64,000 nucleotides of DNA from Arthrobacter sp. OV608. GTDB lineage: Bacteria; Actinomycetota; Actinomycetes; Actinomycetales; Micrococcaceae. Below, one piece after another: positions 52,345-61,590 of this stretch (within the stretch, counting starts at the first letter, position 1; each line of letters starts with the position of its first letter). Location: contig FOEZ01000004.1 in the NCBI GenBank assembly GCA_900110595.1, positions 124,001 to 188,000 of the forward strand. Direction: 5' to 3'. The notes under the pieces are model-generated. The model made no database searches. It was not told where the DNA came from and was given only the letters and a program-made list of their open reading frames with translations. A program made the position numbers and the translations under genes.

Positions 52345-53829
52345 CTAATCCACTTGGGGGAAGCCCAGGTCGATGACGGACGTTGCCGGGTCCGGCCACC
52401 GCGTGGTGACCACTTTGCCACGGGTGTAAAACCGGATACTGTCCGGCCCGTACATATGGGTGTCGCCGAACAGCGAGTTCTTCCAGCCGCCGAACGAGAA
52501 GGTGCCCACGGGAACCGGAATGGGCACGTTGACGCCGACCATGCCTGCTTCGACGTCGAACTCGAACTGGCGTGCGGCACCGCCGTCGCGGGTGAAGATG
52601 GCAACCCCATTGCCAAACTCGTTGTCATTGACCAGGCTGACGGCGTCGCTGTAGGTATCCACCCGCACCACGGACAGGACCGGGCCGAAGATTTCGTCGT
52701 CGTACACCCTCATGCCCGGCTTCACGTGGTCCACCAGGCTGACTCCGATGAAGAACCCGTTTGAATTAAACCGCTGTTCGCGGCCGTCCACCACCACAAT
52801 GGCGCCTTCGTTTTCAGCACCTGCCACATAGGAGCCCACTTTGTCGCGGTGTTCGGCAGTAATCAGCGGGCCCATCTGCGACGCCGGGTCGGTGCCCGGG
52901 CCGATCTTCAGGGTGGCCATCCGGCCCTTGATGGCGGCCACGAGGTCGTCGGCGATGCTCCCGACGGCGACGAGCACACTGACCGCCATGCAGCGCTCCC
53001 CCGCCGAGCCATAGGCGGCTGAGATGGCGGCGTCCGCGGCCATGTCCAGGTCCGCGTCAGGCAGCACCACCATGTGGTTCTTGGCCCCGCCCAGGGCCTG
53101 GACCCGCTTGCCGTGGTCCGCGGCCCGCTTGTAGATCGACTGCGCAATGGGCGTCGAGCCCACGAAGCTGACGGCTTTGACGTCGCGGTGTTCGAGCAGG
53201 ACGTCCACCGCCTCCTTGTCGCCCTGGACCACGTTCAGTACGCCGGCAGGCAGGCCTGCCTCCGCGAAGACTTCCGCGATGAACACCGCTGAGGACGGAT
53301 CCTTTTCGCTGGGCTTCAGGAGCACGGTATTGCCGCAGGCCAAGGCGCTGCCGATCATCCACAGTGGCACCATGGCCGGAAAGTTGAACGGGGTGATGCA
53401 GGCGACCACGCCCACCGGCTGCCGGACGCTGTGGACGTCCACGCCGCTGGAGACCTGTTCCGAGCGTTCGCCCTTGAGCATATGGGACAGTCCGGTGGCG
53501 AACTCGATGTTCTCGAGGCCGCGGGAGATCTCGCCTTCGGCGTCGGAAAGTACCTTGCCATGTTCGCTGGTCAGGATGGCGGCCAGTTCGGCCTTGCGCT
53601 GGGTCAGGATTTCCCGGACCCGGAAAAAGATATTGGTCCGCTTGGCCAGGCTCGTTGCCCGCCACGCCGGCAGCGCCGCCTTGGCCGCGGCGATGGCTTC
53701 CTCTACGCGGGCCGCGGAAGCCAGGGCCACCTGCTTCTCCTGCTCCCCGGTGGCGGGGTTGAAGACGGGGCCGAAGCGCTCGGCGTCGGCAACCCGGCTG
53801 CCGTTGATGTAATGCGGAATGGTTTGCAT
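52345..53829 (-). CDS. mmsA: Methylmalonate-semialdehyde dehydrogenase (CoA-acylating)
   Basis: Converts (methyl)malonate semialdehyde to propionyl- or acetyl-CoA in valine and thymine breakdown. 494 residues of the ALDH fold. The N-terminal PHYINGSRV, FNFPAMVPLWMIGSALACGNTVLLKPSEKDP and FVGSTPIAQSIYKRAADHGKRVQALGGAKNHMVVLPDAD are typical of MmsA. The catalytic Cys is in GSAGERCMAVS. It ends with VPIPVPVGTFSFGGWKNS, specific to this family. It follows mmsB with a 13-base gap. Confidence 0.95.
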   Translation of the reverse strand: MQTIPHYINGSRVADAERFGPVFNPATGEQEKQVALASAARVEEAIAAAKAALPAWRATSLAKRTNIFFRVREILTQRKAELAAILTSEHGKVLSDAEGEISRGLENIEFATGLSHMLKGERSEQVSSGVDVHSVRQPVGVVACITPFNFPAMVPLWMIGSALACGNTVLLKPSEKDPSSAVFIAEVFAEAGLPAGVLNVVQGDKEAVDVLLEHRDVKAVSFVGSTPIAQSIYKRAADHGKRVQALGGAKNHMVVLPDADLDMAADAAISAAYGSAGERCMAVSVLVAVGSIADDLVAAIKGRMATLKIGPGTDPASQMGPLITAEHRDKVGSYVAGAENEGAIVVVDGREQRFNSNGFFIGVSLVDHVKPGMRVYDDEIFGPVLSVVRVDTYSDAVSLVNDNEFGNGVAIFTRDGGAARQFEFDVEAGMVGVNVPIPVPVGTFSFGGWKNSLFGDTHMYGPDSIRFYTRGKVVTTRWPDPATSVIDLGFPQVD

Positions 53830-53842
53830 GGAAGTCTCTCTT

Positions 53843-54745
53843 CTACTTTGCTGAATCCAGGGAACCGTCGGCGAGCTTGATGATCATGGAGCAGTCCTTG
53901 CCGGACTCGCCCGCGTCGATAAGGCGCTGGTAGAGCTGCTGAACGTGCCTGCCGATTTCGAGCGGCGTGCCGGTGTCCTCCGCAGCGCTGATGGCCAGGC
54001 CAATGTCCTTGTTCGCCAGCTCGGCAGTAAACGTGGGAGCAAAGTCGTTGTTGGATGCGGCGGTGGGGACCACGCCGGGAACGGGGTACCAGGTGCGCAG
54101 GGCCCAGCTGTCCCCGGACGACACGGAGGCGATGTCCCAGAACACCTTCTTGTCCAGGCCCAGCCGGTCCGCCAGCACTGCACCCTCGGCCGTGGAAGCC
54201 AGGTTGATCAGGAGCATCAGGTTGTTGCAGATCTTGGCCGCCTGGCCGGTGGTGGCTCCGCCGGTGGGAATGATGTTGGCGGCCATCGGCCCGATGTACG
54301 TGGTGGCCTCAGCCACGGCGTCCGGTTCACCGCCCACCATGAACGTCAGTGTCCCTGCCTTGGCGCCGCTCATCCCGCCTGAGACAGGGGCGTCCACGAA
54401 GCGGAAGCCGGCGGCAGCGGCGGCGTCGTGCAGTTCCTTTGCTGCCGCAATGTCAATGGTGGAGGAATCCACCAGGAGTGTGCGCGCATCGGCGTGTGCC
54501 AGCACGCCGTCCACTCCCAGGTAGACGGCCTTTGCGTGCTCACCTTTGGGAAGCATGGTGAACACGGCGTCCGCGCCGGTGACTGCCTCCGCGATGCTCC
54601 CCGCCGGCTTTACCCCTTCGGCCTCCGCAGCGGCGAGGGCGGCCGGGTTGAGGTCGAATCCGCGGACGTCATGCCCCGCTTTTGCGAGGTTCGCCGACAT
54701 GGATCCGCCCATGTTTCCCAAACCGATCCAACCGATTACTGCCAT
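53843..54745 (-). CDS. mmsB: 3-hydroxyisobutyrate dehydrogenase
   Basis: Oxidises 3-hydroxyisobutyrate to methylmalonate semialdehyde with NAD. About 300 residues. The Rossmann start is IGWIGLGNMGGSMSANL. The substrate-binding motif is FVDAPVSGGMSGAKAGTLTFMVGG. The catalytic Lys is in GQAAKICNNLML. The ATG at 54745 is chosen because the Rossmann strand begins right after it. It supplies the substrate of MmsA, encoded just downstream. Confidence 0.95.
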   Translation of the reverse strand: MAVIGWIGLGNMGGSMSANLAKAGHDVRGFDLNPAALAAAEAEGVKPAGSIAEAVTGADAVFTMLPKGEHAKAVYLGVDGVLAHADARTLLVDSSTIDIAAAKELHDAAAAAGFRFVDAPVSGGMSGAKAGTLTFMVGGEPDAVAEATTYIGPMAANIIPTGGATTGQAAKICNNLMLLINLASTAEGAVLADRLGLDKKVFWDIASVSSGDSWALRTWYPVPGVVPTAASNNDFAPTFTAELANKDIGLAISAAEDTGTPLEIGRHVQQLYQRLIDAGESGKDCSMIIKLADGSLDSAK

Positions 54746-54850
54746 CGCCCAAGCTCCTTTGCTGTGCCTCCGGCCGGGAGCAGCCGGAAGGTCTGTGTCC
54801 ACCATCACACCCTGCTACAGTGCAATCAAGGGGAAAATTCACAGACGGTA

Positions 54851-54866
54851 TGTGCACTGATGCACA
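54851..54866. promoter_or_regulatory. LysR-type binding site in the mmsB-lysR promoter region
   Basis: TGTGCACTGATGCACA is a perfect-arm palindrome (TGTGCA, centre CTGA, TGCACA). It stands 19 bases before the lysR start, in the divergent promoter. A matching TGCA-N4-TGCA site is at 58551-58564 upstream of the MHS transporter gene. Confidence 0.7.
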
Positions 54867-54884
54867 CGAAAGAAGGGATACCGG

Positions 54885-55784
54885 GTGGCGCGGCTTCCAA
54901 GTCCGGACGACTTGCTGATCTTGCTCACGGTGGCCCGGCTGGGCCGCTTCAACGCCGTCGCCGAAACGATGGGCACCACTCATACCACCATCTCGCGGCG
55001 GATCCTTGCCCTCGACAAGCAACTGGGCGGCCGCACGCTGGAGCGCAGTCCGCACGGGTGGGAGCTGACGGAGCTGGGCGCGTCGGCGGTGGCCGCGGCG
55101 GAAACGATCGAGGAAACGCTCGGTTCTTTGGCCGCCGTTGTGGGCCAGGACCGGGACGCCGTGTCCGGCATGGTGCGCATCAGCACCTCTGACGGTTTCG
55201 GCGCCGAGTTCGTGACTCCTGCGCTGGTCCGTCTCCAGCAGCGGCACCCGTTGCTGAATGTGGAGATGCTCAGCGCCACACGCAAGGTCAGCCAGAACCG
55301 CTCCGGCGTGGACCTGGAAGTGGTGGTGGGCCGCACGGACGTGAGCAATGCCCAGGCCATCTTCCTGACCAACTACTTCCTGCGGCTTTACGCAAGCCCC
55401 GCCTACGCCAAGGAGCGGGGTTTGCCGGAAACGCCCGACGGCGTGGGGCAGCACGGCTTCGTCTCTTACGTTGAGTCGGCACTCCAGGTTGCCGAACTGG
55501 GCCACCGGTCCTCGCAGCTTCCGGTGCCGAAATCCAGCTTCCAGGCGACCAGCATCTTTGCCCAGGTGGAGGCGGTACGCCGCGGCGGCGGGATCGGACT
55601 GCTCCCGAACTTTATGGTGGCGCAGAGTCCGGAATTCGTTCCGGTGCTCCCGGACGCATTCCAGCGCCAGATTCCCGTCTGGGCCGTGGCACGGCCGGAA
55701 TCGCTGCGGTCCGCCCGGGTTCAAGCCGTGATTGCTGCGCTGAAGGAGGAAGTGGCGGAACGGCAGGATCTTCTGGCAGCTTAG
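54885..55784 (+). CDS. LysR-family regulator of the mms locus
   Basis: 299 residues. The N-terminal winged helix (DDLLILLTVARLGRFNAVAETMGTTHTTISRRILALDKQLG) is at residues 7-48. The LysR effector-binding domain fills the rest (SGMVRISTSDGFGAEFVTPAL). GTG start at 54885. It is divergent from mmsBA, the classic layout of a LysR regulator and its target. Its expected inducer is an intermediate of valine or isobutyrate breakdown. Confidence 0.88.
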   Translation: MARLPSPDDLLILLTVARLGRFNAVAETMGTTHTTISRRILALDKQLGGRTLERSPHGWELTELGASAVAAAETIEETLGSLAAVVGQDRDAVSGMVRISTSDGFGAEFVTPALVRLQQRHPLLNVEMLSATRKVSQNRSGVDLEVVVGRTDVSNAQAIFLTNYFLRLYASPAYAKERGLPETPDGVGQHGFVSYVESALQVAELGHRSSQLPVPKSSFQATSIFAQVEAVRRGGGIGLLPNFMVAQSPEFVPVLPDAFQRQIPVWAVARPESLRSARVQAVIAALKEEVAERQDLLAA

Positions 55785-55806
55785 CCCTGTCACCCGCAGC
55801 ACATTG

Positions 55807-56925
55807 TCAGGCCTGGAAAAGGCGCCTCACCACCTGCCCTGCGGCGAGCGCGTCGAGGCCTTCGTTGATCTCGGCAAGGGGCCTCGTGTCGGTGTGCAGC
55901 AGCTCAACGGGAAGCCGGCCTTCACGCCAGTACCCCAGGTAGAGAGGGATATCCCGGTTCGGTACGGCGTCGCCCATGTACGAGCCCAGCAGCCGCTTGC
56001 CCGCTCCGGCAAACTGGAGCGCAGGCACCGTCAGTTCCGCCGTCGGATGCGGCAGCCCTACCGAGACCACGGCGCCCCCACGCGTCACGTGCTCGAGGCA
56101 TGATGCGATGACCCGGGCTGAGCCCACAGCTTCTATGGCCGTATCCACACCATCACCTGCAGCTTCCGCGATCAGCCGGGCAGCGTCGTCGGGAGTTCCC
56201 ACCGCTGTTGCCCCGCACTTCAAGGCGAGCCCGTGCTTGCTGGTGTTGGGGTCGATGGCGATCACCGCTGAGGCGCCTGCGAGCGCCGCAGCCATGACTG
56301 CCGAAAGCCCCACGGCCCCGAGGCCGAAAACGGCTACGGACTGACCTGGTTGAACCGCCGCGGTGTTGAGGACGGCTCCCATCCCGGTGAGCACGGCGCA
56401 ACCAAACATCGCCGCGATGGTGTCGGGGACGTCGTCGTCGATCACCACCACCGATTCACGGGCCACCACGGCATAATCCGCGAACGCCGAAACCCCCAGA
56501 TGATGGTTGATCCGCTCCCCTTCGGGCGTGCGCAGCAGGGCCTCGCCATGCAAAAGGTCGCCGGAACCGTTGACCTCGGCTGCGCGGTGGCACAGGGCGG
56601 GCCGCCCCGCACGGCAAGCACGGCAGGAACCGCAGCTCGGGACGAACACGAGGACCACGTGGTCCCCCACGGACACGTCCGTGACGCCTTCGCCTACAGA
56701 GGCGACCCGTCCCACGGCCTCGTGGCCCAGCGCCATGGGAAGCGGCCTGACGCGGGAACCGTCCACTACCGAAAGGTCCGAGTGGCACAGGCTGGAGTAG
56801 GCGATGGTTACGCCCACTTCGCCGGCGCGGGGTTCGGGCCGGCTGAGCTCCTGGACCACCAGCGGCTGCGCTTTGCCATAGCTGGTGCCGGCGGGAACGG
56901 TGGAATAAAGGACGGCTGCTCGCAT
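55807..56925 (-). CDS. Zinc-dependent alcohol dehydrogenase (class III-like MDR)
   Basis: 372 residues. The catalytic zinc ligands are in SSLCHSDLSVVDG (Cys), MALGHEAVGRV (His-Glu) and the later Cys in FGCAVLTG. The structural-zinc cysteines are CGSCRACRAGRPALC. The NAD fold is VAVFGLGAVGLSAVMAAALAGASAVIAID, with the Asp that favours NAD. It belongs to the AdhE2/Rv0162c-like group of NAD-linked alcohol dehydrogenases. Its place between mms genes and the MHS transporter suggests it oxidises an alcohol feeding the same pathway. Confidence 0.9.
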   Translation of the reverse strand: MRAAVLYSTVPAGTSYGKAQPLVVQELSRPEPRAGEVGVTIAYSSLCHSDLSVVDGSRVRPLPMALGHEAVGRVASVGEGVTDVSVGDHVVLVFVPSCGSCRACRAGRPALCHRAAEVNGSGDLLHGEALLRTPEGERINHHLGVSAFADYAVVARESVVVIDDDVPDTIAAMFGCAVLTGMGAVLNTAAVQPGQSVAVFGLGAVGLSAVMAAALAGASAVIAIDPNTSKHGLALKCGATAVGTPDDAARLIAEAAGDGVDTAIEAVGSARVIASCLEHVTRGGAVVSVGLPHPTAELTVPALQFAGAGKRLLGSYMGDAVPNRDIPLYLGYWREGRLPVELLHTDTRPLAEINEGLDALAAGQVVRRLFQA

Positions 56926-57024
56926 GAGGTTCCTTACCTTGAAATTGGGGGCAGGCAGCTGCCCGGACCGGCGGGGACGTGCGGTCCGGGCAGCTGCCAT
57001 TTCCGTCTTGCTGTTCCGCGAGGA

Positions 57025-58407
57025 CTACTTCTTGGTGGCTGCCAGAAGGTCAGCCGTGCCCTGGGCGTCCGCGGCGTCGACATCCCGCAGCGAGATTCCG
57101 CGGGTTTCCCTGAGGAAGAGGACAGAGACCGCTGTGACGATGCAGGCACCCAGCAGGTACAGCGCCACCGGTGTGGAGGACTTGAAGCTGCCCAGCAGCG
57201 AGCTGGCGATGATCGGTGCCAGCGAACCGGCCACGATAGAGGTCACCTGGTAGCCCAGCGAAACGCCCGAATACCGCATCCTGGTGGGGAACATTTCAGC
57301 CATAATGGACGGCTGCCCGGCGTACATGAGTGCGTGGAACAGCAGGCCGATGGTGATCGCGGCCAGGATGACGAGGTCGTTGGCGGTGTCCATCATGGGG
57401 AACGCGAAGAAGCCCCACGTTCCGCCCAGGACAGCTCCCGCCATGTAGACCGGGCGGCGGCCGAAGGCATCAGACATTTTGCCAACAAGCGGGACCGCAC
57501 AGAAGTGAATGAAGTGGGCCACGAGCAGCAGCAGCAGGATGCGGGAGGTGTCGGTCTGGACAACGACCTTCAGGTAGGTGATTGAGAAAGTCACCACGAG
57601 GTAGTAGAGGATGTTCTCGGCAAAACGCAGGCCCATGGCGGTGAAGACACCCCTCGGGTAACGGCGGAAGACCTCGGCCACGCCGTAACCCTTTTTCTCT
57701 TCCGTGACCTCCCTGCGGGCCTCCAGGAAGATGGGGGCATCCTGGACTTTGGTGCGGATGTAGTAGCCGATAACGACGATCACTGCCGAGAGCCAGAAGG
57801 CCACGCGCCAGCCCCAGCCGAGGAACGCCTCCTGCGAAAGGGTGGAGGACAGGATGAACAGCACGCCGGTGGCTAGCAGGTTGCCCATCGGGACGGCGGA
57901 TTGCGGCCAGCTGGACCAGAAACCGCGCGACTTGTTGGGGCTGTGCTCGGCGACGAGCAGAACAGCCCCGCCCCATTCGCCACCTACGGCGAATCCTTGG
58001 ACGAAGCGCAGGAACACCAGTGCCGCCGGAGCCCAGTAACCGATCTGGGCAAAACCAGGCAGGCAGCCCATCAGGAAGGTGGCCACGCCTACCAGGATGA
58101 TGCTCAGCTGCAGGAGCTGCTTCCGGCCGAACTTGTCTCCGAAGTGGCCGAAGACAATGCCGCCTACAGGCCGGGCAACGAAGCCGACGGCGTACGTGAC
58201 GAATGCCGCGATGATGCCGTCCAGCTCGGTTCCGGAATTGGGGAAGAACATCTTCCCGAACACCAAAGTGGCTGCTGAGGCGTACAGGAAGAACTCATAC
58301 CACTCCACCACCGTTCCGGCCATGGAGGCTGCTACAACTTTTCGCAGGCCTGACGCCTTGACATCGGTTTCCCCGGACCGTTGTGCGGCGGACTTTTCCG
58401 TACTCAT
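57025..58407 (-). CDS. MHS-family (MFS) metabolite:H+ symporter
   Basis: 460 residues and 12 helices of the metabolite:H+ symporter branch (KgtP/ShiA type). Signature segments are MAGTVVEWYEFFLYASAATLVF, VARPVGGIVFGHFGDKFGRK and FVQGFAVGGEWGGAVLLVAEH. Such carriers import dicarboxylates, shikimate or similar acids. Its position with mmsAB and the alcohol dehydrogenase, and the LysR-type site upstream, imply uptake of a substrate of this pathway, perhaps 3-hydroxyisobutyrate or another short acid; this is inference. Confidence 0.9.
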   Translation of the reverse strand: MSTEKSAAQRSGETDVKASGLRKVVAASMAGTVVEWYEFFLYASAATLVFGKMFFPNSGTELDGIIAAFVTYAVGFVARPVGGIVFGHFGDKFGRKQLLQLSIILVGVATFLMGCLPGFAQIGYWAPAALVFLRFVQGFAVGGEWGGAVLLVAEHSPNKSRGFWSSWPQSAVPMGNLLATGVLFILSSTLSQEAFLGWGWRVAFWLSAVIVVIGYYIRTKVQDAPIFLEARREVTEEKKGYGVAEVFRRYPRGVFTAMGLRFAENILYYLVVTFSITYLKVVVQTDTSRILLLLLVAHFIHFCAVPLVGKMSDAFGRRPVYMAGAVLGGTWGFFAFPMMDTANDLVILAAITIGLLFHALMYAGQPSIMAEMFPTRMRYSGVSLGYQVTSIVAGSLAPIIASSLLGSFKSSTPVALYLLGACIVTAVSVLFLRETRGISLRDVDAADAQGTADLLAATKK

Positions 58408-58550
58408 TCATGAACTCCTTCGGCGTCCTCTTCGACGCCACTGGGACAGGCTAAGGCGGGTACGTGTGATTTTGGCCACGCGCCGCCGGGTCCAAATGAG
58501 TATCGTCCGCCAATCCGTAGAGCTCAACGGCGAATCCTGCAGAGCCTATC

Positions 58551-58564
58551 TGCATTTATGCACA
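58551..58564 (-). promoter_or_regulatory. Second LysR-type site, before the MHS transporter gene
   Basis: TGCATTTATGCACA repeats the TGCA-N4-TGCACA pattern of 54851-54866. It lies about 145 bases before the transporter start. Confidence 0.6.
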
Positions 58565-58584
58565 TCCTGTGGATGGCAGGCCGG

Positions 58585-59700
58585 TTATGCCGAGAGGTGC
58601 ACCCGGAGCTGGTTGCCCAGTTGGCCGATTTCAGTGAGGAATCCGTCATGCCCGATGGGTGCCTCGATGAAGTGGACCTCCACGTCCCCTGGGAGCGCGC
58701 GGGCCAGTTCGAGGGACTGGGACGGGAAGTAGAGCCGGTCCGAATCCACGGCAGCCACGAAGAAGCGCGCACCGGCACGGGACAGGGTCTGCTCAAGCGG
58801 CCCGCGGCCGCGGCAGACGTCGTGGCTCATCAGCGCTTCGGTAATGGCGATGTAGCTGTTGGCGTCGAACCGCTGGACGAGTTTGCTGCCCTGATGGTCC
58901 AGGTAGCTCTCCACCTGGTACCGGCCGCGGGCCGCGATCTGCTCGCCCTGGAGCGGCGATTCCGGGGCCTGGGGTGTCCGGCCGAAGCGGCCGTCCAGCT
59001 CCCCCGGTGAGCGGTACGTGATGTGGGCTATGCGCCGGGCCAGGGCCAGGCCCGCCTCCGGGAGTGGGCCGCCGTAGTAGTCGCCGCCATTGAAGTTGGC
59101 GTCCTGGCGGATGGCGAGCGTCTGCGCCTGGGCGAAGGCGATCTGCTCAGCGGTGCTCGCGGCCCCCACGGAAATCACGGCGCAGCGCTGCACGCGTTCC
59201 GGATACGTCACGGCCCATTCCAGGGCCCGTGCGCCGCCCATGGATCCGCCCAGCACCGCGAACCAGCTGCTGATACCCAGTTGGTCCGCCAGCCGGGCCT
59301 CCGCAACGGTGCTGTCCCGGAGGGTTACCAGCGGAAAACGGGAGCCCCACGGCTTGCCGTCGGGTGCCGGCGAGGACGGCCCGGTGGACCCGTAACAGCC
59401 GCCCACAATGTTGATGGAGACAACGAAGAACCGGTCGGTATCCACTGGAGCGCCGGGGCCTGCGAGCTGCTCCCACCAGCCTTCTTCGGTGGTGTCGCCG
59501 CGGGTCACGTGCGTGCTGCCGGTGAGCGCGTGCTCGATCAGGACAGCGTTGCTGCCGTCCGCGTTGAGCGTGCCCCAGGTTTCGTAGGCCAGGGTGACAT
59601 CCGGCAGGTAGCCGCCGCCCTCCAGCTTCAAATCCCCAATGGAGGCATAGCGGACAATCCCATGTTCGGGGACAGTTGTACGGGTGACGGTAACCGTCAT
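58585..59700 (-). CDS. metX: Homoserine O-acetyltransferase
   Basis: Makes O-acetyl-L-homoserine from homoserine and acetyl-CoA for methionine synthesis. About 371 residues of the alpha/beta-hydrolase fold. NAVLIEHALTGSTHV is the oxyanion region. The nucleophile Ser is in VLGGSMGGARALEWAV. VDSDRLYFPSQ holds the acid, and the His is in APIGHDGFL. The ATG at 59700 is right after the SAM-IV riboswitch; the longer frame runs back through the riboswitch and is not coding. Confidence 0.94.
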   Translation of the reverse strand: MTVTVTRTTVPEHGIVRYASIGDLKLEGGGYLPDVTLAYETWGTLNADGSNAVLIEHALTGSTHVTRGDTTEEGWWEQLAGPGAPVDTDRFFVVSINIVGGCYGSTGPSSPAPDGKPWGSRFPLVTLRDSTVAEARLADQLGISSWFAVLGGSMGGARALEWAVTYPERVQRCAVISVGAASTAEQIAFAQAQTLAIRQDANFNGGDYYGGPLPEAGLALARRIAHITYRSPGELDGRFGRTPQAPESPLQGEQIAARGRYQVESYLDHQGSKLVQRFDANSYIAITEALMSHDVCRGRGPLEQTLSRAGARFFVAAVDSDRLYFPSQSLELARALPGDVEVHFIEAPIGHDGFLTEIGQLGNQLRVHLSA

Positions 59701-59721
59701 GGCAAGACCTCTTCTACGCGC

Positions 59722-59830
59722 TTGCCTGCCGTCGTCTGACCGGCAGGCCAGGTCTTCACCCGGGGCACCCCACCGCGGAAGGAGGGTTGCCGGCCAGCAA
59801 GCCGGGGCTGTCACTGGCACTCATGACCTG
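59722..59830 (-). promoter_or_regulatory. SAM-IV riboswitch controlling metX
   Basis: On the minus strand it begins GGTCATGAGTGCCAG, continues through GCCCCGGCTTGCTGGC and AACCCTCC, and ends GGTGCCCCGGGTGA.GACC. This is the SAM-IV layout, with an extra stem CCTGCCG/CGGCAGG at the 3' end. The same element, 90 percent alike by eye, precedes metY. It should lower expression when SAM is high. Confidence 0.88.
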
Positions 59831-59937
59831 CATTGAGTGTACGAAACAGCCCCCGCCTGCCGCCAAGAGTGTGACTGGTTGTGACTTGCCGGCTTGCCGC
59901 CGCTGTGGCCATCGTCGGGCGCCGCTGGTGCCGGTGG

Positions 59938-61263
59938 TCAGGCGCCGCTGGCCTCCTTGGCCGCGCGGAAGCCGGCTTCGAGGTCAGCCAGGATGTCATC
60001 GATGTGCTCGATTCCCACGGAAAGGCGCACCAGGCCGGGGGTGACGCCCGCAACTGCCTGCTGTTCCGGCGAGAGCTGGCTGTGGGTGGTCGACGCCGGA
60101 TGGATCACCAGGGAGCGGACGTCGCCGATGTTGGCAACATGGGAGTGCAGTTCCAGCGCGTCCACGAAGCGCTTGCCCGCCTCGGCCCCGCCGGCCAGGT
60201 TGAACGAGACGATGGCACCGGTCCCCTTGGGTCCGTACTTCCGGCCCCGTTCGTACCAGGGGCTGGAGGGCAGGCCCGCGTAGGCGACGGATTCGACGTC
60301 GTCCCTTCCTTCCAGCCAGCGCGCAACTTCGGTGGCATTGGCCACGTGACGTTCCACCCGCAGGCTCAATGTCTCTAAGCCCTGGGCGATGAGGAAGGCG
60401 TTGAAGGGCGATACCGCCGAGCCCAGGTCTCGCAGGAGCTGGACCCGTGCCTTGAGGATGTAGGAGAGGTTGGCGCCCAATGCTCCATCGGCGCCAAGGT
60501 CGCGGGCGTAGACCAGCCCGTTGTAGGTGGGGTCCGGAGTGTTGAAACCCGGGAACTTCTCCGGGTCTTTGCCAAAATCGAACTTCCCGGAGTCCACAAT
60601 GACGCCGGCGATGGCAGAACCATGCCCGCCCAGGTACTTGGTGGCCGAGTGCACCACGATGTCCGCGCCCCATTCGAGCGGGCGGATCAGGTACGGGGTG
60701 GATAGGGTGTTGTCCACGATCAGCGGCACGCCTGCCCGGTGGGCCACCTCGGAGATCCCCTCAATATCCAGGACGTCCTGGCGGGGATTGGAAACTACTT
60801 CGCCGAAGAAGAGTTTGGTGTTGGGCTGGACGGCGTCGCGCCACTGGTCCAGGTTGTCCGGGTCCGCAACGAAGGTGACCGAGATGCCGAACTTCTTCAA
60901 AGTGTGGGCGAAGAGGTTGTAAGTACCGCCGTACAGACTTGGGCTCGCCACGATGTGGTCTCCGGCCTCGGCGATATTCAGGATGGCGAATGTTTCTGCG
61001 GCCTGTCCGGAGCTGAGCAGCAGGGCCCCCAGGCCGCCTTCAAGGCTGGCGATCCGCTGTTCCACAGCCTCCTGGGTCGGATTGCCGATCCTGGTATAGA
61101 TGGGAGCCAGTTCGGCCAGGGCGAAGCGGTTGGCGGCACTTTCCGCGCTGGGGAACACAAAGGACGTGGTCTGGTAGATCGGGAGGGCGCGGGCGCCGGT
61201 AGCGCTGTCCGGCTCCTGGCCGACGTGGATCTGGCGGGTTTCGAAGGACCATCCGTTGGACAT
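59938..61263 (-). CDS. metY: O-acetylhomoserine sulfhydrylase
   Basis: Makes homocysteine from O-acetylhomoserine and sulfide, with PLP. 441 residues of the Cys/Met-metabolism PLP family. Segments are YTRIGNPTQEAVEQRIASLEGG, SSGQAAETFAIL, VPLIVDNTLSTPYLIRPLEWGADIVVHSATKYLGGHG (the PLP Lys) and GVTPGLVRLSVGIEHIDDILADLE. Length fits MetY rather than cystathionine gamma-synthase. It starts 237 bases upstream of metX, each with its own riboswitch. Confidence 0.95.
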   Translation of the reverse strand: MSNGWSFETRQIHVGQEPDSATGARALPIYQTTSFVFPSAESAANRFALAELAPIYTRIGNPTQEAVEQRIASLEGGLGALLLSSGQAAETFAILNIAEAGDHIVASPSLYGGTYNLFAHTLKKFGISVTFVADPDNLDQWRDAVQPNTKLFFGEVVSNPRQDVLDIEGISEVAHRAGVPLIVDNTLSTPYLIRPLEWGADIVVHSATKYLGGHGSAIAGVIVDSGKFDFGKDPEKFPGFNTPDPTYNGLVYARDLGADGALGANLSYILKARVQLLRDLGSAVSPFNAFLIAQGLETLSLRVERHVANATEVARWLEGRDDVESVAYAGLPSSPWYERGRKYGPKGTGAIVSFNLAGGAEAGKRFVDALELHSHVANIGDVRSLVIHPASTTHSQLSPEQQAVAGVTPGLVRLSVGIEHIDDILADLEAGFRAAKEASGA

Positions 61264-61320
61264 TTCAAGGCTCCTTTGACATGGGCCCGGCATGCTCGAA
61301 GCACTGCGGGCCGCGCTTGC

Positions 61321-61427
61321 AATCCGGCCTCTTGCCGGACAGCCAGGTCCTCACCCGGGGCACCCCACCGCGGGTGGAGGGTTGCCGGCCAGCGAGCCGG
61401 GGCTTGACGCTGGCACTCATGACCTGA
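61321..61427 (-). promoter_or_regulatory. SAM-IV riboswitch controlling metY
   Basis: Again GGTCATGAGTGCCAG, GCCCCGGCTCGCTGGC, AACCCTCC and GGTGCCCCGGGTGA.GACC on the minus strand, then a TCCGGC/GCCGGA stem. About 60 bases of possible expression platform (with GGGCCC and GCGGGCC palindromic parts) precede the ATG. Confidence 0.88.
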
Positions 61428-61590
61428 ACCCAGTGTAGGAACACGCAGAGTACGCCCGACAGCATTGTGACGAACATGGTCCTGGACATCTTTACGTGCC
61501 CTGGTGCGAATTTGTGGGGCCTGACCAGCGAAAATCCCAGTAAGGGTACCCTTAGCTGAGAGCCCGATCACAAAGTGCCAAGATGATGGC

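Noticed and set aside
58701..59820. A longer N-terminus for MetX reaching into the upstream region
   Set aside because: The extra 40 residues would be translated from the SAM-IV riboswitch sequence; the conserved protein starts at 59700.
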